Shown in pieces: positions 24,952 through 36,186 of a stretch of 64,000 bases of DNA. A program made the translations under genes and the position numbers. Positions within the stretch are counted from its first letter, which is position 1, and each line of letters begins with the position of its first letter. Origin of the DNA: Candidatus Marithrix sp. Canyon 246 (GTDB lineage: Bacteria; Pseudomonadota; Gammaproteobacteria; Beggiatoales; Beggiatoaceae); assembly GCF_001723685.1 (NCBI RefSeq), contig NZ_MCBX01000013.1:1-64000 (forward strand), written 5' to 3'. The notes under the pieces are model-generated. The model saw only the letters and a list, made by a program, of their open reading frames with translations. It ran no database searches and was not told the DNA's origin.

Positions 24952-24955
<4 letters not shown>
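24422..24955 (-). CDS. rsxB: Electron transport complex subunit RsxB (RnfB)
   Basis: RsxB is the iron-sulfur subunit that relays electrons within the Rnf complex. The 177 residues have an N-terminal membrane helix and the four-cysteine motif around [18 protein letters not shown]. Two [4Fe-4S] ferredoxin motifs follow, [16 protein letters not shown] and [16 protein letters not shown]. The gene overlaps rsxA and rsxC by 4 bp (ATGA) on each side. Confidence 0.96.
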
Positions 24956-26099
<1,144 letters not shown>

Positions 26100-26121
26100 T
26101 TAAAGATTGGGAATCGGATCT

Positions 26122-26406
26122 ATGAAAAATATAAGTAAATTAGTAGGTATAATTATACTAATAATGATGATTGGTTGCACAACTATGCCTACACAAGAAA
26201 TGAGCGATGCTCGTCAAGCTTTGAATGCGGCTAATCATGTTAATGCAAAATATTATGCACCCAGCAAATGGCAACAAGCTCAAAAACATTTAAAACAAGC
26301 TGAAAAGCATTTAATAAACAATCAATTTCAGTTAGCTCGCAGACATGCTGTTTTAGTTAAACAGCAAGCTGTTAGTGCATATAATGTGGCTATTAGTTTA
26401 AAATGA
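26122..26406 (+). CDS. DUF4398-type outer-membrane lipoprotein
   Basis: A small protein of 94 residues starting at 26122. It has a lipoprotein signal (LVGIIILIMMIGC, lipid cysteine about residue 20), then a helical DUF4398 region with DARQALNAANHV, YYAPSKWQQAQKHLKQAEKHL and FQLARRHAVL. The family is a short helical-hairpin domain often found near OmpA-type proteins; function is unknown. A TTG at 26107 is a possible earlier start but would put residues ahead of the signal peptide. It overlaps the convergent DUF1294 gene by 9 bp. Confidence 0.75.
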   Translation: MKNISKLVGIIILIMMIGCTTMPTQEMSDARQALNAANHVNAKYYAPSKWQQAQKHLKQAEKHLINNQFQLARRHAVLVKQQAVSAYNVAISLK

Positions 26407-26751
26407 TAACCATAAGATAAGAATGATCTGAAGTATTACAATAGCCCAATAAGTCATTTGAAATGAAGTTTTAATTGTCTTATGGCGAAATAATTTTTGT
26501 GCTAATAAGCCTGCTGGTGAACCGCCAGCAAGAGCTAGACTATGTAATACCAATTCTGGTATTCTTACACTTTCAAAACCTGCAATCAGTTTATCAAAAC
26601 CATAATATAAAAATGTTACAAGGTTGATAGAAATCAAGTAGCTAATAATATATAAGTTTAAGCCTAAATATGAAAATAATATTATTAATAATATTATTAA
26701 TATTAAAGCTGTAATTCCATATATGGTATATGGTGAGTTTTTAAACATCAT
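26398..26751 (-). CDS. DUF1294 membrane protein
   Basis: A 117-residue protein with four hydrophobic segments. The family core is visible: FLYYGFDKLIAG, then RIPELVLHSLALAGGSPAGL and KLFRHKTIKTSF. In other bacteria the domain follows a cold-shock domain; here it stands alone. An AGGA site precedes the ATG. The start is only 9 bp from the divergent mobA start, so its promoter must lie inside mobA or in the first codons. Function unknown. Confidence 0.88.
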   Translation of the reverse strand: MMFKNSPYTIYGITALILIILLIILFSYLGLNLYIISYLISINLVTFLYYGFDKLIAGFESVRIPELVLHSLALAGGSPAGLLAQKLFRHKTIKTSFQMTYWAIVILQIILILWLSF

Positions 26752-26760
26752 TTTTTTCCT

Positions 26761-27336
26761 ATGTTAATAACTGGAGTAATCCTAGCTGGAGGGCGTGCTA
26801 CTCGTATGGGTGGGCATGATAAAGGTTTAGTGCAATTTAAGGATAAATATTTAATTGAATATGTGCTTGATAGTTTGCGCCCACAAGTTAGTCAAGTATT
26901 AATCAGCGCGAATCGCAACCAATCACAATATGCAAAAATTTCTGCATGTCCAATTATAGCAGATAGTTTTGATAATTATCAAGGTCCATTAGCTGGAATG
27001 GCAAGTACTTTAGCGGCGGCAGAAACAGATTATGTTTTTTTTGTGCCTTGTGATGCACCTTTATTAAGTTCACAATTAGTTGCACGTTTATATAGCCATT
27101 TAATCCAAACTCAAGCAGATGCTAGTGTTGCTTATGATGGTAAACGTTTGCAGCCAACTTTTTGTTTGCTCAAGCGTCGCTTATTAGATAATTTATTAGT
27201 GTTTTTAGAAACTGAAAAACGCAGTATTCATGGTTTTTTGAAACAACAAGCTTTAGTGTCAGTTGATTGTGCTGATATAGCGGAAACTTTTTTAAATATT
27301 AATACACCTGAAGATTTAAACCTGACAGGTTTTTAA
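26761..27336 (+). CDS. mobA: Molybdenum cofactor guanylyltransferase
   Basis: MobA joins GMP to molybdopterin to form the MGD cofactor. The 191-residue protein has the nucleotidyltransferase signature GVILAGGRATRMGGHDKGL at residues 5-23, and FVPCDAPLLSSQL with the metal-binding Asp. Its last residues (NLTGF) and stop are encoded by the dispersed palindrome at 27320-27349. A second copy of the last ~41 bp before the palindrome lies directly before argB (30264-30304), and another decayed part at about 30016-30125. No Shine-Dalgarno is visible before the ATG. Confidence 0.93.
   Translation: MLITGVILAGGRATRMGGHDKGLVQFKDKYLIEYVLDSLRPQVSQVLISANRNQSQYAKISACPIIADSFDNYQGPLAGMASTLAAAETDYVFFVPCDAPLLSSQLVARLYSHLIQTQADASVAYDGKRLQPTFCLLKRRLLDNLLVFLETEKRSIHGFLKQQALVSVDCADIAETFLNINTPEDLNLTGF
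27275..27315. repeat. mobA 3'-end direct repeat, left copy
   Basis: 41 bp inside the end of mobA that recur at 30264-30304 with three mismatches. The two copies bracket 2.9 kb of decayed and mobile sequence between mobA and argB, which suggests that mobA was originally next to argB. Confidence 0.85.
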
Positions 27337-27349
27337 AACCTGTCAGGTT
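27320..27349. repeat. Dispersed palindrome, CCTGACAGG family
   Basis: ACCTGACAGG, TTTTTAAAA, CCTGTCAGGT: a near-perfect palindrome of 30 bp that provides the stop codon of mobA and could act as its terminator. Other copies: 7223-7245, 46357-46389, 60841-60873 and a half copy near 30117. Confidence 0.85.
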
Positions 27350-27450
27350 TGGAGGTATTTAATCACTCGCCGATTTTTAGCATAAGCTGCGTCAAATTTT
27401 CCTTAATTTTTATTGCTGGAATTGATATAATATCATTGTAGAATTCTTTT

Positions 27451-27581
27451 GTAGGTTGGGTTAGCTTTTTTTACGCAGTAAAAAAACGTAACCCAACAAG
27501 AATGTGCCATAAAATAATATGTTTTGTAGTAAATGTTGGGTTACGTTTTTTTACTGCGTAAAAAAATCTAACCCAACCTAC
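27451..27581. repeat. Pair of REP-like hairpins (BIME-like), GTAGGTTGGGTTA family
   Basis: Two hairpins in a row, 27451-27497 and 27535-27581. Each has GGTTGGGTTA or TGGGTTACG arms around T and A runs with TACTGCGTA or TACGCAGTA at the tip. Their order is inverted, so the outer ends GTAGGTTGGG and CCCAACCTAC form a larger inverted repeat. A single copy is at 5096-5141. The region 27350-27622 otherwise holds no gene, only a spacer repeated around 30130-30218. Confidence 0.85.
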
Positions 27582-27622
27582 AGAATAAATTTTAGATAAG
27601 TTATTAAATAAGAGCTTAAAAT

Positions 27623-28326
27623 ATGTCAAAAAGACCTAAAATTAGAGTTGTTATAGCCACTATCATTATAGGCACTATGATTAGTGCTTGTAATGATGAT
27701 GGTGCTGGTTCAGCGGTTGTTGATTAAATTATCTGAACAGTTAGAAAAACTTCAAGCTGTTAAGAAAGAAAATACTTTTGTTGCCGGAAAAGTCTTTAAA
27801 GATTCTTTAAAAGTTGGTGGTTTTGCTCCAGAGATGGTTATGATTGCTGCTGGTTCTTTTAGGATGGGTGGTGAATATTCAAGTGAAAAGCCAGTGCATG
27901 ATGTTTCGGTTGATAGGTTTGCTATGGGGAAATATGAAGTCACCTTTGCTGAATATGATAAGTTTGCTGATACTACTTAATGTTTCTTGGAATGATGCTA
28001 CAACTTATACAAAATGGCTTAGTAATCAAACTGGTAAACAATATAGTCTTCCTACTGAAGCTGAATGGGAATATGCAGCTCGGGCTGGTACGGAAACTAA
28101 GTATTGGTGGGGTAATGAGATTGATAAAAGTAAAGCAAATTATAACCATAATCTTGCTTTATATGATACTTCAGGAAATGTATGGGAATGGACATGTTCA
28201 GAATATATTGATAAATATAATTATAATGAAAAACAATGTGTTAAAAGTTCTAGCCGCAGCTGGGACACGCCGATGAACCGCACCAGCAACGTGGGCTTCC
28301 GGGTATCCATGTTCGTAACCCTTTAA
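27623..28326 (+). pseudogene. Decayed formylglycine-generating-enzyme-like (SUMF1) lipoprotein gene
   Basis: Starting at 27623 there is a lipoprotein signal (IATIIIGTMISAC) that stops after 34 codons. A shifted frame then gives APEMVMIAAGSFRMGGEYSS and GKYEVTFAEYDKF, the first part of a SUMF1-like domain. After an internal deletion a third frame gives LNVSWNDATTYTKWLS, LPTEAEWEYAARAGTET, DTSGNVWEWTCSEY and TSNVGFRV. The order is correct but about half of the domain and the RGGSW motif are lost. It is therefore a pseudogene with at least two frameshifts and several deletions. Confidence 0.85.
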
Positions 28327-28356
28327 ACTTTTATCACTTTTACCTTTTTAAATTTT

Positions 28357-28380
28357 TCTGATTAGTTTGGGCTAATCAGA
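28357..28380. terminator. Hairpin after the SUMF1-like pseudogene
   Basis: CTGATTAG and CTAATCAG pair around a TTTGGGG-like loop, about 30 bp after the last codon of the pseudogene. A T-rich stretch follows but not a clean T run, so terminator function is only suggested. Confidence 0.4.
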
Positions 28381-28524
28381 ATGTTTTAAGCGTGAAATCC
28401 CCGCGCTGCGGCTATTTTTTATGTTTTATCTTTGCTTATATGCAATCTATGTAGTTTTTTTTGGGGTTTGTTGATATTTATTGCGTTCCGCCGTTGCGTA
28501 TCGTTGTACTCAATGTTATCTGCG

Positions 28525-28908
28525 TTATAATAATTGTTCAATCTGTTCAATGAAATAAAATATATCAGGCACTGTCATTATAGCTAATACTGCACCATCT
28601 TCCTTATGAACATGATGCGGATAATTGGGTAATTGTGGATGATGTGCTGCATTATCCCAACGTTGTTTTAATTTTCCTTTGGAATTTTGCCAATGAAAAC
28701 TATATTTCAATAAACTAATTTTACCACCGACATCGCTAACATACGCAACAAATTCAGCCAATCCTCCGTCAGTTAATGCCATTTTTATGCGTAATTTGCC
28801 ATCAACTGGGGATATTTCTCGTCTGACAACTTCATAAGAGACAATAATTGGGCTTTGAATAATCCTAACCTCAACTGCATCAAAATGTTGTGTAATAATT
28901 AGATTCAT
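28525..28908 (-). CDS. DUF6516 protein, TumE-family putative toxin
   Basis: A 127-residue protein with the DUF6516 core: RIKMALTDGGLAEFVAYVSD, LLKYSFHWQN, RWDNAAHHPQLPNYPHHVH. It matches the order of motifs in the protein at 21013-21378. Its ATG shares one base with the stop of the partner gene (TAATG), so translation is coupled. It lies in the insert between mobA and argB. Toxicity is family knowledge, not shown here. Confidence 0.8.
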   Translation of the reverse strand: MNLIITQHFDAVEVRIIQSPIIVSYEVVRREISPVDGKLRIKMALTDGGLAEFVAYVSDVGGKISLLKYSFHWQNSKGKLKQRWDNAAHHPQLPNYPHHVHKEDGAVLAIMTVPDIFYFIEQIEQLL

Positions 28909-29228
28909 TAATTGACACCTCTTTGTAATAATGTTAATCGTTTTTCAACATTAGTAAACATTTCAACAGTTGCAGCCCATTCCACAAAATCCATTTCATC
29001 TCCCATATCACCTTTTTCATAAGCTCTATAAAAATCACTAGAACTAAGTGAATAAGTCTCTTCAAATGCTATTAATTGGTCTAATAAACGTGTGTTTAGT
29101 TCTTGCATCCGTGCATGTTCGCGTGCTAATAACTTATTAATACTCATATCCAGCACGGGATCAACGGTTGAAGTATCAATGATAAGATATTGTTCTAAAC
29201 ATTTAACCTTTTCAAGTGTTGTCATCAT
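28908..29228 (-). CDS. Putative antitoxin of the second TumE/DUF6516 pair
   Basis: A 106-residue acidic, helical protein. It begins MMTTLEKVKCLEQYLIID and has a coiled middle and the late blocks FEETYSLSSSDFYRAYEKGD and FVEWAATVEMFTNVEKRL. The same two blocks can be aligned with the small gene before the other DUF6516 protein in this window. A GGAGATAACATT region before the ATG offers a ribosome site. Antitoxin role is inferred from the pairing. Confidence 0.65.
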   Translation of the reverse strand: MMTTLEKVKCLEQYLIIDTSTVDPVLDMSINKLLAREHARMQELNTRLLDQLIAFEETYSLSSSDFYRAYEKGDMGDEMDFVEWAATVEMFTNVEKRLTLLQRGVN

Positions 29229-29305
29229 AATGTTATCTCCATTTTATTTATATTATGTAATTTGGAATTCAAAGCCTAGCTTTGTACTCCAGTTTAATCA
29301 CCAAT

Positions 29306-29602
29306 CTATTTAAATTTGCTTTGACATTGTTTTGTTAATTTCACCATTTTTTGTAATCGTTGTTTGTTATAGAGTAAGGCTAAATTTTCTGTTGTTATAA
29401 TTTTGATTTTCTAACAAATTAGCATAATTAGTATGAGCAACAGCATGACTAGGGCAAAGATTCAAGGCAGATTTTAATAAAGTTTTCTCTTGCGGCGGCT
29501 GCAAAAAATAAGAATGTTTAACTAAAGAATTAGCCTGATCACAAGGATTAGCGATTAAAATGTTAGGTGTTGTTAGTATTATGAGTAGGATTATTTTATC
29601 AT
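29306..29602 (-). pseudogene. Short secreted TPR-like protein, frameshifted
   Basis: A good AAGGAG precedes an ATG at 29602, which leads into a stop after three codons. The next frame then reads as a signal-like IILLIILTTPNILIANPCDQ, then FLQPPQEKTLLKSALNLCPS and AVAHTNYANLLENQ, which has the look of a TPR helix pair. A third frame ends with TENLALLYNKQRLQKMVKL and stops at 29306. Two single-base-scale shifts thus break a gene of about 98 codons. The gene is too short and broken for standard calling; the TPR reading is moderately sure. Confidence 0.55.
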
Positions 29603-29672
29603 GATAATTCTCCTTAATTTTTATTGCTGGAATTTATATAATATCATTGTAGAATTCCGTTTTGTAAATTAA

Positions 29673-30004
29673 AATTTAACTGATAAAGGTGTTGGTACTT
29701 TAATTCATTAATATGAATAATTCAAATACAATCGCCGCTGTTGCCACTCCTGCTGGGCGTGGCGGCATTGGTATTATTAGATCAAGGTTTAGCTATTTAT
29801 TTTCCTGCTCCTAATTCTTTTACTGGTGAAGATGTTTTAGAATTACAAGGACATGGTGGTCCTATTATTCTTGATGTTATTTTAAAAAATTTACTAGGAT
29901 TAGGAGCGCGTTTAGCTCGCCCGGGTGAATTTTCTGCTTAAATTCATGCTTTGGTGGATCAACTAATTTGCTGATGGGCAAGTTCTAGCTAAACTAGAAA
30001 ACAT
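29673..30004 (+). pseudogene. Relic copy of the argB end and mnmE start, with internal deletions
   Basis: Bases from 29673 repeat the last ~35 bp of argB and the start of mnmE (from 31167) almost exactly. The copy jumps from the VIRISG region to [15 protein letters not shown], then from the end of LARPGEFS to a later FSAQIHSLV region, and then to the DGQVLAKLE region. The breaks lie at short direct repeats that exist in intact mnmE, for example GGTGAATTTTCTG. No functional GTPase can result. It stands about 1.5 kb upstream of the intact genes. Confidence 0.85.
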
Positions 30005-30009
30005 GATTG

Positions 30010-30125
30010 TTGAATATTTAATGCAAACTCAAGCAGATGCTAGTGTTGCTTATGATGGTAAGCGTTTGCAGCCAACTGAAAAACGCAGTATTCATGGTTT
30101 TTTGTTGAAGATTTAAACCTGACAG
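30010..30125 (+). pseudogene. Relic fragment of the mobA 3' part
   Basis: The sequence matches parts of mobA 27100-27322 (TQADASVAYDGKRLQPT, then EKRSIHGFL, then EDLNLTG) with the stretches between removed. It is joined directly to the mnmE relic and ends in a half copy of the dispersed palindrome, followed by the same spacer that follows mobA at 27350-27440. So a mobA copy once stood here. Confidence 0.8.
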
Positions 30126-30259
30126 GTTTAGAAGTATTTAATCACTCGCCGATTTTTAGCATAAGCCGCTTCAAATTCTCCTTAATTTTTATTGCTGGAA
30201 TTTATATAATATCATTATGCTATTACATCCCTGCTTATATGCAATCTATGTAGTAATAA

Positions 30260-31165
<906 letters not shown>

Positions 31166-31166
31166 T

Positions 31167-32492
31167 ATGAATAATTCAAATACAATCGCCGCTGTTGCCA
31201 CTCCTGCCGGGCGTGGCGGCATTGGTGTTATTAGAATTTCTGGTTCAAAAGTAACTGAAATTGCTAGTAGCATTTTAGGTAAATTACCGCCTGCTCGTTA
31301 TGCCACTTTTAGCGATTTTGTTGATCGCCAAGGTGTATTATTAGATCAAGGTTTAGCTATTTATTTTCCTGCTCCTAATTCTTTCACTGGTGAAGATGTT
31401 TTAGAATTACAAGGACATGGTGGTCCTATTATTCTTGACTTGATTTTAAAAAATTTACTAGGATTAGGAGCGCGTTTAGCTCGCCCGGGTGAATTTTCTG
31501 AGCGGGCATTTTTAAATGATAAAATCGACTTAGCTCAAGCTGAGGCAATTGCAGATTTAATAGATAGTGCTTCAACACAAGCGGCACGTTGCGCTTTACG
31601 ATCTTTGCAAGGTGAATTTTCTGCTCAGATTCATTCGTTGGTAGATCAATTAATTTGGTTGCGCAGTTATATTGAAGCTGGAATTGATTTTGTCGATGAA
31701 GAAATTGATTTATTAGCTGATGGGCAAGTTCTAGCTAAACTAGAAAAAATAACTGTTGAATTAAATCAATTGATTGAAAAATCGCAACAAGGTTATTTGC
31801 TCAAAGAAGGAATGCGAATTGTCTTAGTAGGTGAACCTAATGTTGGAAAATCTAGCTTATTAAATTGCTTATCTGGTAGAGATACGGCTATTGTAACCCC
31901 AATTCCGGGAACTACCCGTGATGTAGTGCGTGAACAAATTCAATTAGATGGAATGCCGCTACATATTACTGATACTGCTGGGTTACGTGAAACTGATGAT
32001 CCGGTTGAACAGGAAGGAATACGTAGAACTAAGTTAGCTTTGAAAGAAGCTGATCTTGTCATCGTGTTGGTAGATGATCGTCATCCTGATGATCATAGTA
32101 ATATATTAAGTGAAATTGAGCAAACACCTTTAATTGTGCGTAATAAAATTGATTTAAGTGATCATAAGGCTGGCATGAGTTCTAGCGATATATGTTATAT
32201 ATCAGCAAAAACAGGAGCAGGAATTGACGGTTTAAAAGACTATTTAAAACAAAAAATGGGGCTAGATAGTAATGCTGAAGGTAATTTCATGGCACGTCGT
32301 CGTCACTTAGACGCTTTACAAACTGCTAAAATCGCTTTTGCTACAGCTTTAAATCATGCTCATAACTATCAAAACGAATTATTAGCAGAAGAATTGCGTA
32401 TAGCACAACAAGCACTTGGAGAAATCACTGGAAAATTTACTGCTGATGACTTATTGGGGGAAATTTTTTCTAGTTTTTGTATTGGAAAGTAA
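31167..32492 (+). CDS. mnmE: tRNA uridine-5-carboxymethylaminomethyl modification GTPase
   Basis: MnmE works with MnmG to modify U34 of tRNAs. The 441 residues have the N-terminal folate-binding TrmE domain ([20 protein letters not shown]). The G domain follows from about 215: G1 [13 protein letters not shown]2/G3 IPGTTRDVV and DTAGLRE, G4 NKID. The C-terminal motif is CIGK. The gene is complete. Its 3' end overlaps the convergent signalling gene by 23 bp, so the two mRNAs are complementary there. A broken partial copy lies at 29673-30004. Confidence 0.97.
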   Translation: MNNSNTIAAVATPAGRGGIGVIRISGSKVTEIASSILGKLPPARYATFSDFVDRQGVLLDQGLAIYFPAPNSFTGEDVLELQGHGGPIILDLILKNLLGLGARLARPGEFSERAFLNDKIDLAQAEAIADLIDSASTQAARCALRSLQGEFSAQIHSLVDQLIWLRSYIEAGIDFVDEEIDLLADGQVLAKLEKITVELNQLIEKSQQGYLLKEGMRIVLVGEPNVGKSSLLNCLSGRDTAIVTPIPGTTRDVVREQIQLDGMPLHITDTAGLRETDDPVEQEGIRRTKLALKEADLVIVLVDDRHPDDHSNILSEIEQTPLIVRNKIDLSDHKAGMSSSDICYISAKTGAGIDGLKDYLKQKMGLDSNAEGNFMARRRHLDALQTAKIAFATALNHAHNYQNELLAEELRIAQQALGEITGKFTADDLLGEIFSSFCIGK

Positions 32493-33516
32493 AATAAAAC
32501 CTACTACCCTTACCAATTTCACTTTCTACACCTACTTCACCACCAAGCTTTTCTATAATTCGCTGTACAATTGACAAACCTAAGCCATGCCCTTCTTCAA
32601 CAGATGTTTGATGAAGGCGAGTAAATGGCGTAAATAATTTTGCCATTGCTTGTTTGTCTAAACCTAAACCATTATCACGTATCCAAAAACAAATTGTTTC
32701 CGCTTCTTGGCTAGCACCAATTTCCACACATGCTGGTGTTCCACCATATTTAATCGCATTACTTAGATAATTTACCCACACCTCTTCTAACCAAGGAACA
32801 TAAGATATTATTTGTGGCAAGTCAGTTTGTATAAAAATTTTAGCATTATATTGCTCAATCATTGTAGCTAAACGTTGTTCAGCACTAGAAATAACCTCTT
32901 TCATATCCACACTAGTTAAATTAACACCTTGTGTTGAAACATTCGCCAACAATAACAAGGCATTAATAATATCTACCATTTTATAACTAGATCTTAAAAT
33001 GTGTTCTACGCATTCTTTTCCTTGAATATTTAAATCATCTGAATATAATGTTTTTAATAAATCAGACATGCTGATTACATCATGGATTGGATTTTTTAAA
33101 TCATGAGCTACCGTATAAGAAAAAGCTTCTAATTGTTGTTTTAGTTTATATATCGTTACATGAGTATTAATTCTTGCTAAAGCTTCTTCTTGTTGAATTG
33201 GCTTGGTAATATAATCAACTGCACCGATTTCAAAACCTTTAACTTTATCCAAGGTATCAGAAAGTGCAGTCATAAAAATTACTGGTATTTCCTTAGTATT
33301 AGAATTTGTTTTCAAACGCCGACAAGTTTCAAAACCATCAATACCCGGCATCATAACATCTAACAAAATTAAATCAGGGCGTTGATATTCGATAAGTTCA
33401 AGAGCAGATTCTCCATCACGTGCCACTAATACTTCAAAATTATTAATGTCTAAAAAATGGAATAAAGTGCTAATGTTCTCAGGAACATCATCGACGATTA
33501 AGATTGTTGATTGCAT
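32470..33516 (-). CDS. Response regulator-histidine kinase hybrid (REC-HisKA-HATPase)
   Basis: A 348-residue cytoplasmic protein. Residues 1-120 are a receiver ([34 protein letters not shown] with the phospho-Asp, FMTALSD, Lys in DYITKPI). A kinase follows, with the H box [16 protein letters not shown] (~140), the N box LSNAIKYGG, the G1 DNGLGLD and [10 protein letters not shown]. No sensor or membrane part is present, so the input is a phosphorelay, probably from the single-receiver gene that overlaps its start by 29 bp. Confidence 0.92.
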   Translation of the reverse strand: MQSTILIVDDVPENISTLFHFLDINNFEVLVARDGESALELIEYQRPDLILLDVMMPGIDGFETCRRLKTNSNTKEIPVIFMTALSDTLDKVKGFEIGAVDYITKPIQQEEALARINTHVTIYKLKQQLEAFSYTVAHDLKNPIHDVISMSDLLKTLYSDDLNIQGKECVEHILRSSYKMVDIINALLLLANVSTQGVNLTSVDMKEVISSAEQRLATMIEQYNAKIFIQTDLPQIISYVPWLEEVWVNYLSNAIKYGGTPACVEIGASQEAETICFWIRDNGLGLDKQAMAKLFTPFTRLHQTSVEEGHGLGLSIVQRIIEKLGGEVGVESEIGKGSRFYFTFQYKN

Positions 33517-34078
33517 GATTTAATTCTCGCTTACTAGCTTGTAATGCCTTTTCTGCATGTTTACGTTCACGAATTTCCTTTTGTAACTGATCATTTAATG
33601 ATGAAGTCATTGCATATTGTTGTTGTAACTTTTCATCTTGAATTTTTATCTGCGAATTTAAATTAGCAAATTGTTTTTTTAATTTACTAATAGTTAAATG
33701 TGTATTGATTCGCGCTAACACTTCTTCTTGTTGAAAAGGTTTAGTTACATAATCCATTCCGCCCAATTCAAATCCCCTTACTTTATCAGTAGTATCTGAT
33801 AAGGCAGTCATGAAAATTACAGTTATATCTTCAGTATTTGGATTAGCTTTTAAACGGCTGCATGTTTCAAAACCATCTATACCCGGTGGCATCATAACAT
33901 CTAATAAGATTAAATCTGGGCGTGGGCAAGCTAATTCTACAAGTTGTAACGCTCCCTCACCACTACGTTCGACTAAAACCTCAAAATCATTCATGATTAA
34001 TAAGTCGAATAAGACGCTAATATTTTCAGCAATATCATCGACAATTAAAATCGTAGAAGTTTCATCTTGCATATTCAT
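33488..34078 (-). CDS. Single-domain response regulator with coiled-coil tail
   Basis: The 196-residue protein has one receiver domain ([52 protein letters not shown]) and a C-terminal helical coiled coil (EIRERKHAEKALQASKREL) that in related proteins joins REC to a kinase. It ends inside the start of the downstream REC-kinase. The receiver is clearly similar to the one in that neighbour, so a duplication is likely. One extra proline in the DVMMPPG motif is unusual. It may be the remnant of a longer REC-kinase. Confidence 0.88.
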   Translation of the reverse strand: MNMQDETSTILIVDDIAENISVLFDLLIMNDFEVLVERSGEGALQLVELACPRPDLILLDVMMPPGIDGFETCSRLKANPNTEDITVIFMTALSDTTDKVRGFELGGMDYVTKPFQQEEVLARINTHLTISKLKKQFANLNSQIKIQDEKLQQQYAMTSSLNDQLQKEIRERKHAEKALQASKRELNHAINNLNRR

Positions 34079-34089
34079 TCCTTTATGTA

Positions 34090-34120
34090 TTGTTTTATAA
34101 TTAACTTTTTTAGCTATATT
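34090..34120 (+). promoter_or_regulatory. Possible promoter of the Cache-domain kinase gene
   Basis: TTGTTT (34090-34095) and TATATT (34115-34120) are separated by 19 bp and end 11 bp before the ATG. No ribosome site lies between, so a very short leader is possible. The match is weak in AT-rich DNA. Confidence 0.3.
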
Positions 34121-34131
34121 ATATTTCTTTT

Positions 34132-36186
34132 ATGAAAAAATTTTTTTTTAATATTAAATTGTCACTGAAAAGCGTCATTATTGTGCCTTTTATACTTCAA
34201 ATCGTCACCACGGTTGGATTAGTCGCTTGGCTGTCTTTTTATAATGGCAAACAAGCAATTGAAGATTTAGCTATACAGTTACGTAGTGAAATTACTGCAC
34301 TTATTGATCAACATATCAAGACTCATACCGCAATGCCTCATTTGGTAAATCAAATTAATTCTGATGCTATTCGTCAAGATTTATTAAAGATAGATTTTTC
34401 AAATCCACAACATTTAGTTTCATATTTTTGGAATCAAATAAAACAATTTAAAACAGTTAGTTATATTGGACTTGGTACTGAACAAGGTAATTATATCGGC
34501 TCTAAAAAACGCGAAAATGGCTCTATTATTGTAGAACTTTCAAATCATAATAAGCTAGAAACGTGGGAAACTGACACTGATGGTAATCGTAGTACAGTTT
34601 CAGCAATTAGACAAAACTATGATCCACGTACTAGACCTTGGTATAAAGCCGCAGTAAATGCCGCTAAGCCGGTTTGGAGTGATATTTATGTTTATTTTTC
34701 TAGTAATAGTACTGGTATTTCTGCTAATCAAGCTATTTATGATAAAAAAGGTAAGTTATTGGCTGTGGCTAGCGTTGATTTAACCTTTTTGGATTTAGGA
34801 TATTTTTTAAAGAATCTGAAAATAGCTAAAACTGGTCAAACTTTTATCATGGAACCATCAGGTTTGTTAGTTGCTAGTTCAACTGATGAAAAGCCATTTC
34901 GTATTATTGATAATAAAACTAGACGTTTTCGAGCAATAGATAGTGAAGATATTTTAACTAGTGCAACTGCTAAATATTTAGAAGGCAAACTTAATAATAC
35001 AAAAAAACAACAACTTGATTTTATCTATCAACAAAAAAAATATTTTCTGGAAGTATTACCATATCATGATAAATGGGGACTTGAATGGTTAATTGTGGTT
35101 ATAGTGCCAGAAAATGATTTTATGGAGCATATACATTTTAATACTCTAGTTAGCATTATGCTCTGTGTATTTGCTTTAATAGTCGCAATTTTAATTGGTA
35201 TTGTTACAGCTCGTTGGATTATTAAACCAATTCAAAACTTAAATATTGCATCTAAAGCTTTAGCTTTAGGGCAATGGGATCAAAAAGTGCAGATTGAACG
35301 TCAAGATGAATTAGGTGATTTAGCTAAATCCTTTAATAGCATGGCACAACAATTAACAGAATTATTGTATGGCTTAGAAGCTGAAGTTGAGGAACGTACT
35401 AAGAAAATTAAACAAGCTCAACAACAACTAATAGAATCAGCAAAAATGGCTGAATTAGGTAATTTAGTTGCAGGTGTTGCGCATGAAATTAATACTCCAG
35501 TTGGCATAGGAGTTACAGCGGCATCAAGATTAAATACTCTTAGTTTGGAATTAGAAAATCTATATAAAACTGGCAAAATGAAACGCGCTGATTTAGATAA
35601 ATATTTAAAATCGACTCAACAAGGCAGCCAACTAATTCAAAAAAATTTAACTAGAGCCGCTGAATTAGTTCAAAGTTTCAAACAAGTCGCAGTCGATCAA
35701 TCTAGTGAACAGCAACGTAGCTTTGTGTTTAAAGATTATTTGAATGAAATTATAACCAGTCTGCGTGCTGAATTAAAACATTACCAAGTAAAAGTCTCTA
35801 TTATATGTGATGAAAATATCGTTTTGACCAGTTATCCCGGTATTTTCTATCAAATATTTACTAATTTAATCATGAATTCCTTAATACATGGATTCTCTAA
35901 TCAACAACAAGGAGAAATCAAAATAAAGGTAAAATCAATGAAGCAGGGTTTAATTTTAGATTATTCTGATAATGGCAAAGGTATTCCTGCTAAGGTTATT
36001 GAACATATTTTTGAGCCATTTTTTACTACTAATCGTCAACAAGGTGGGAGCGGATTAGGTTTACATATTGTTTATAATTTAGTTACTCATAAACTGAATG
36101 GTAATATTAGTTGCGATAGTAGTGAAGGCAATGGTGTGAATTTTATTATTGAAATAAAAAGGATTAATAATGAGTACAGTTTATGA
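34132..36186 (+). CDS. Transmembrane sensor histidine kinase with Cache domain
   Basis: A 684-residue kinase. The first transmembrane helix is near 13-35, a periplasmic double-Cache-like region spans ~40-335 (with YDPRTRPWYKAAV, typical of Cache), and the second helix (VSIMLCVFALIVAILIGIV) is near 345-365. Then follow a HAMP domain (ALALGQWDQKV), a coiled coil, the H box LVAGVAHEINTPVGIG and the ATPase boxes NLIMNSLIHG, DNGKGI and GGSGLGLHIV. It probably senses a small molecule outside the inner membrane. It overlaps the next gene by 17 bp. Confidence 0.94.
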   Translation: MKKFFFNIKLSLKSVIIVPFILQIVTTVGLVAWLSFYNGKQAIEDLAIQLRSEITALIDQHIKTHTAMPHLVNQINSDAIRQDLLKIDFSNPQHLVSYFWNQIKQFKTVSYIGLGTEQGNYIGSKKRENGSIIVELSNHNKLETWETDTDGNRSTVSAIRQNYDPRTRPWYKAAVNAAKPVWSDIYVYFSSNSTGISANQAIYDKKGKLLAVASVDLTFLDLGYFLKNLKIAKTGQTFIMEPSGLLVASSTDEKPFRIIDNKTRRFRAIDSEDILTSATAKYLEGKLNNTKKQQLDFIYQQKKYFLEVLPYHDKWGLEWLIVVIVPENDFMEHIHFNTLVSIMLCVFALIVAILIGIVTARWIIKPIQNLNIASKALALGQWDQKVQIERQDELGDLAKSFNSMAQQLTELLYGLEAEVEERTKKIKQAQQQLIESAKMAELGNLVAGVAHEINTPVGIGVTAASRLNTLSLELENLYKTGKMKRADLDKYLKSTQQGSQLIQKNLTRAAELVQSFKQVAVDQSSEQQRSFVFKDYLNEIITSLRAELKHYQVKVSIICDENIVLTSYPGIFYQIFTNLIMNSLIHGFSNQQQGEIKIKVKSMKQGLILDYSDNGKGIPAKVIEHIFEPFFTTNRQQGGSGLGLHIVYNLVTHKLNGNISCDSSEGNGVNFIIEIKRINNEYSL

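Noticed and set aside
29741-29941. The 66-codon frame as a functional short MnmE variant
   Set aside because: It lacks the GTPase domain and part of the folate domain, and it is joined to other relics; it is decay, not a gene.
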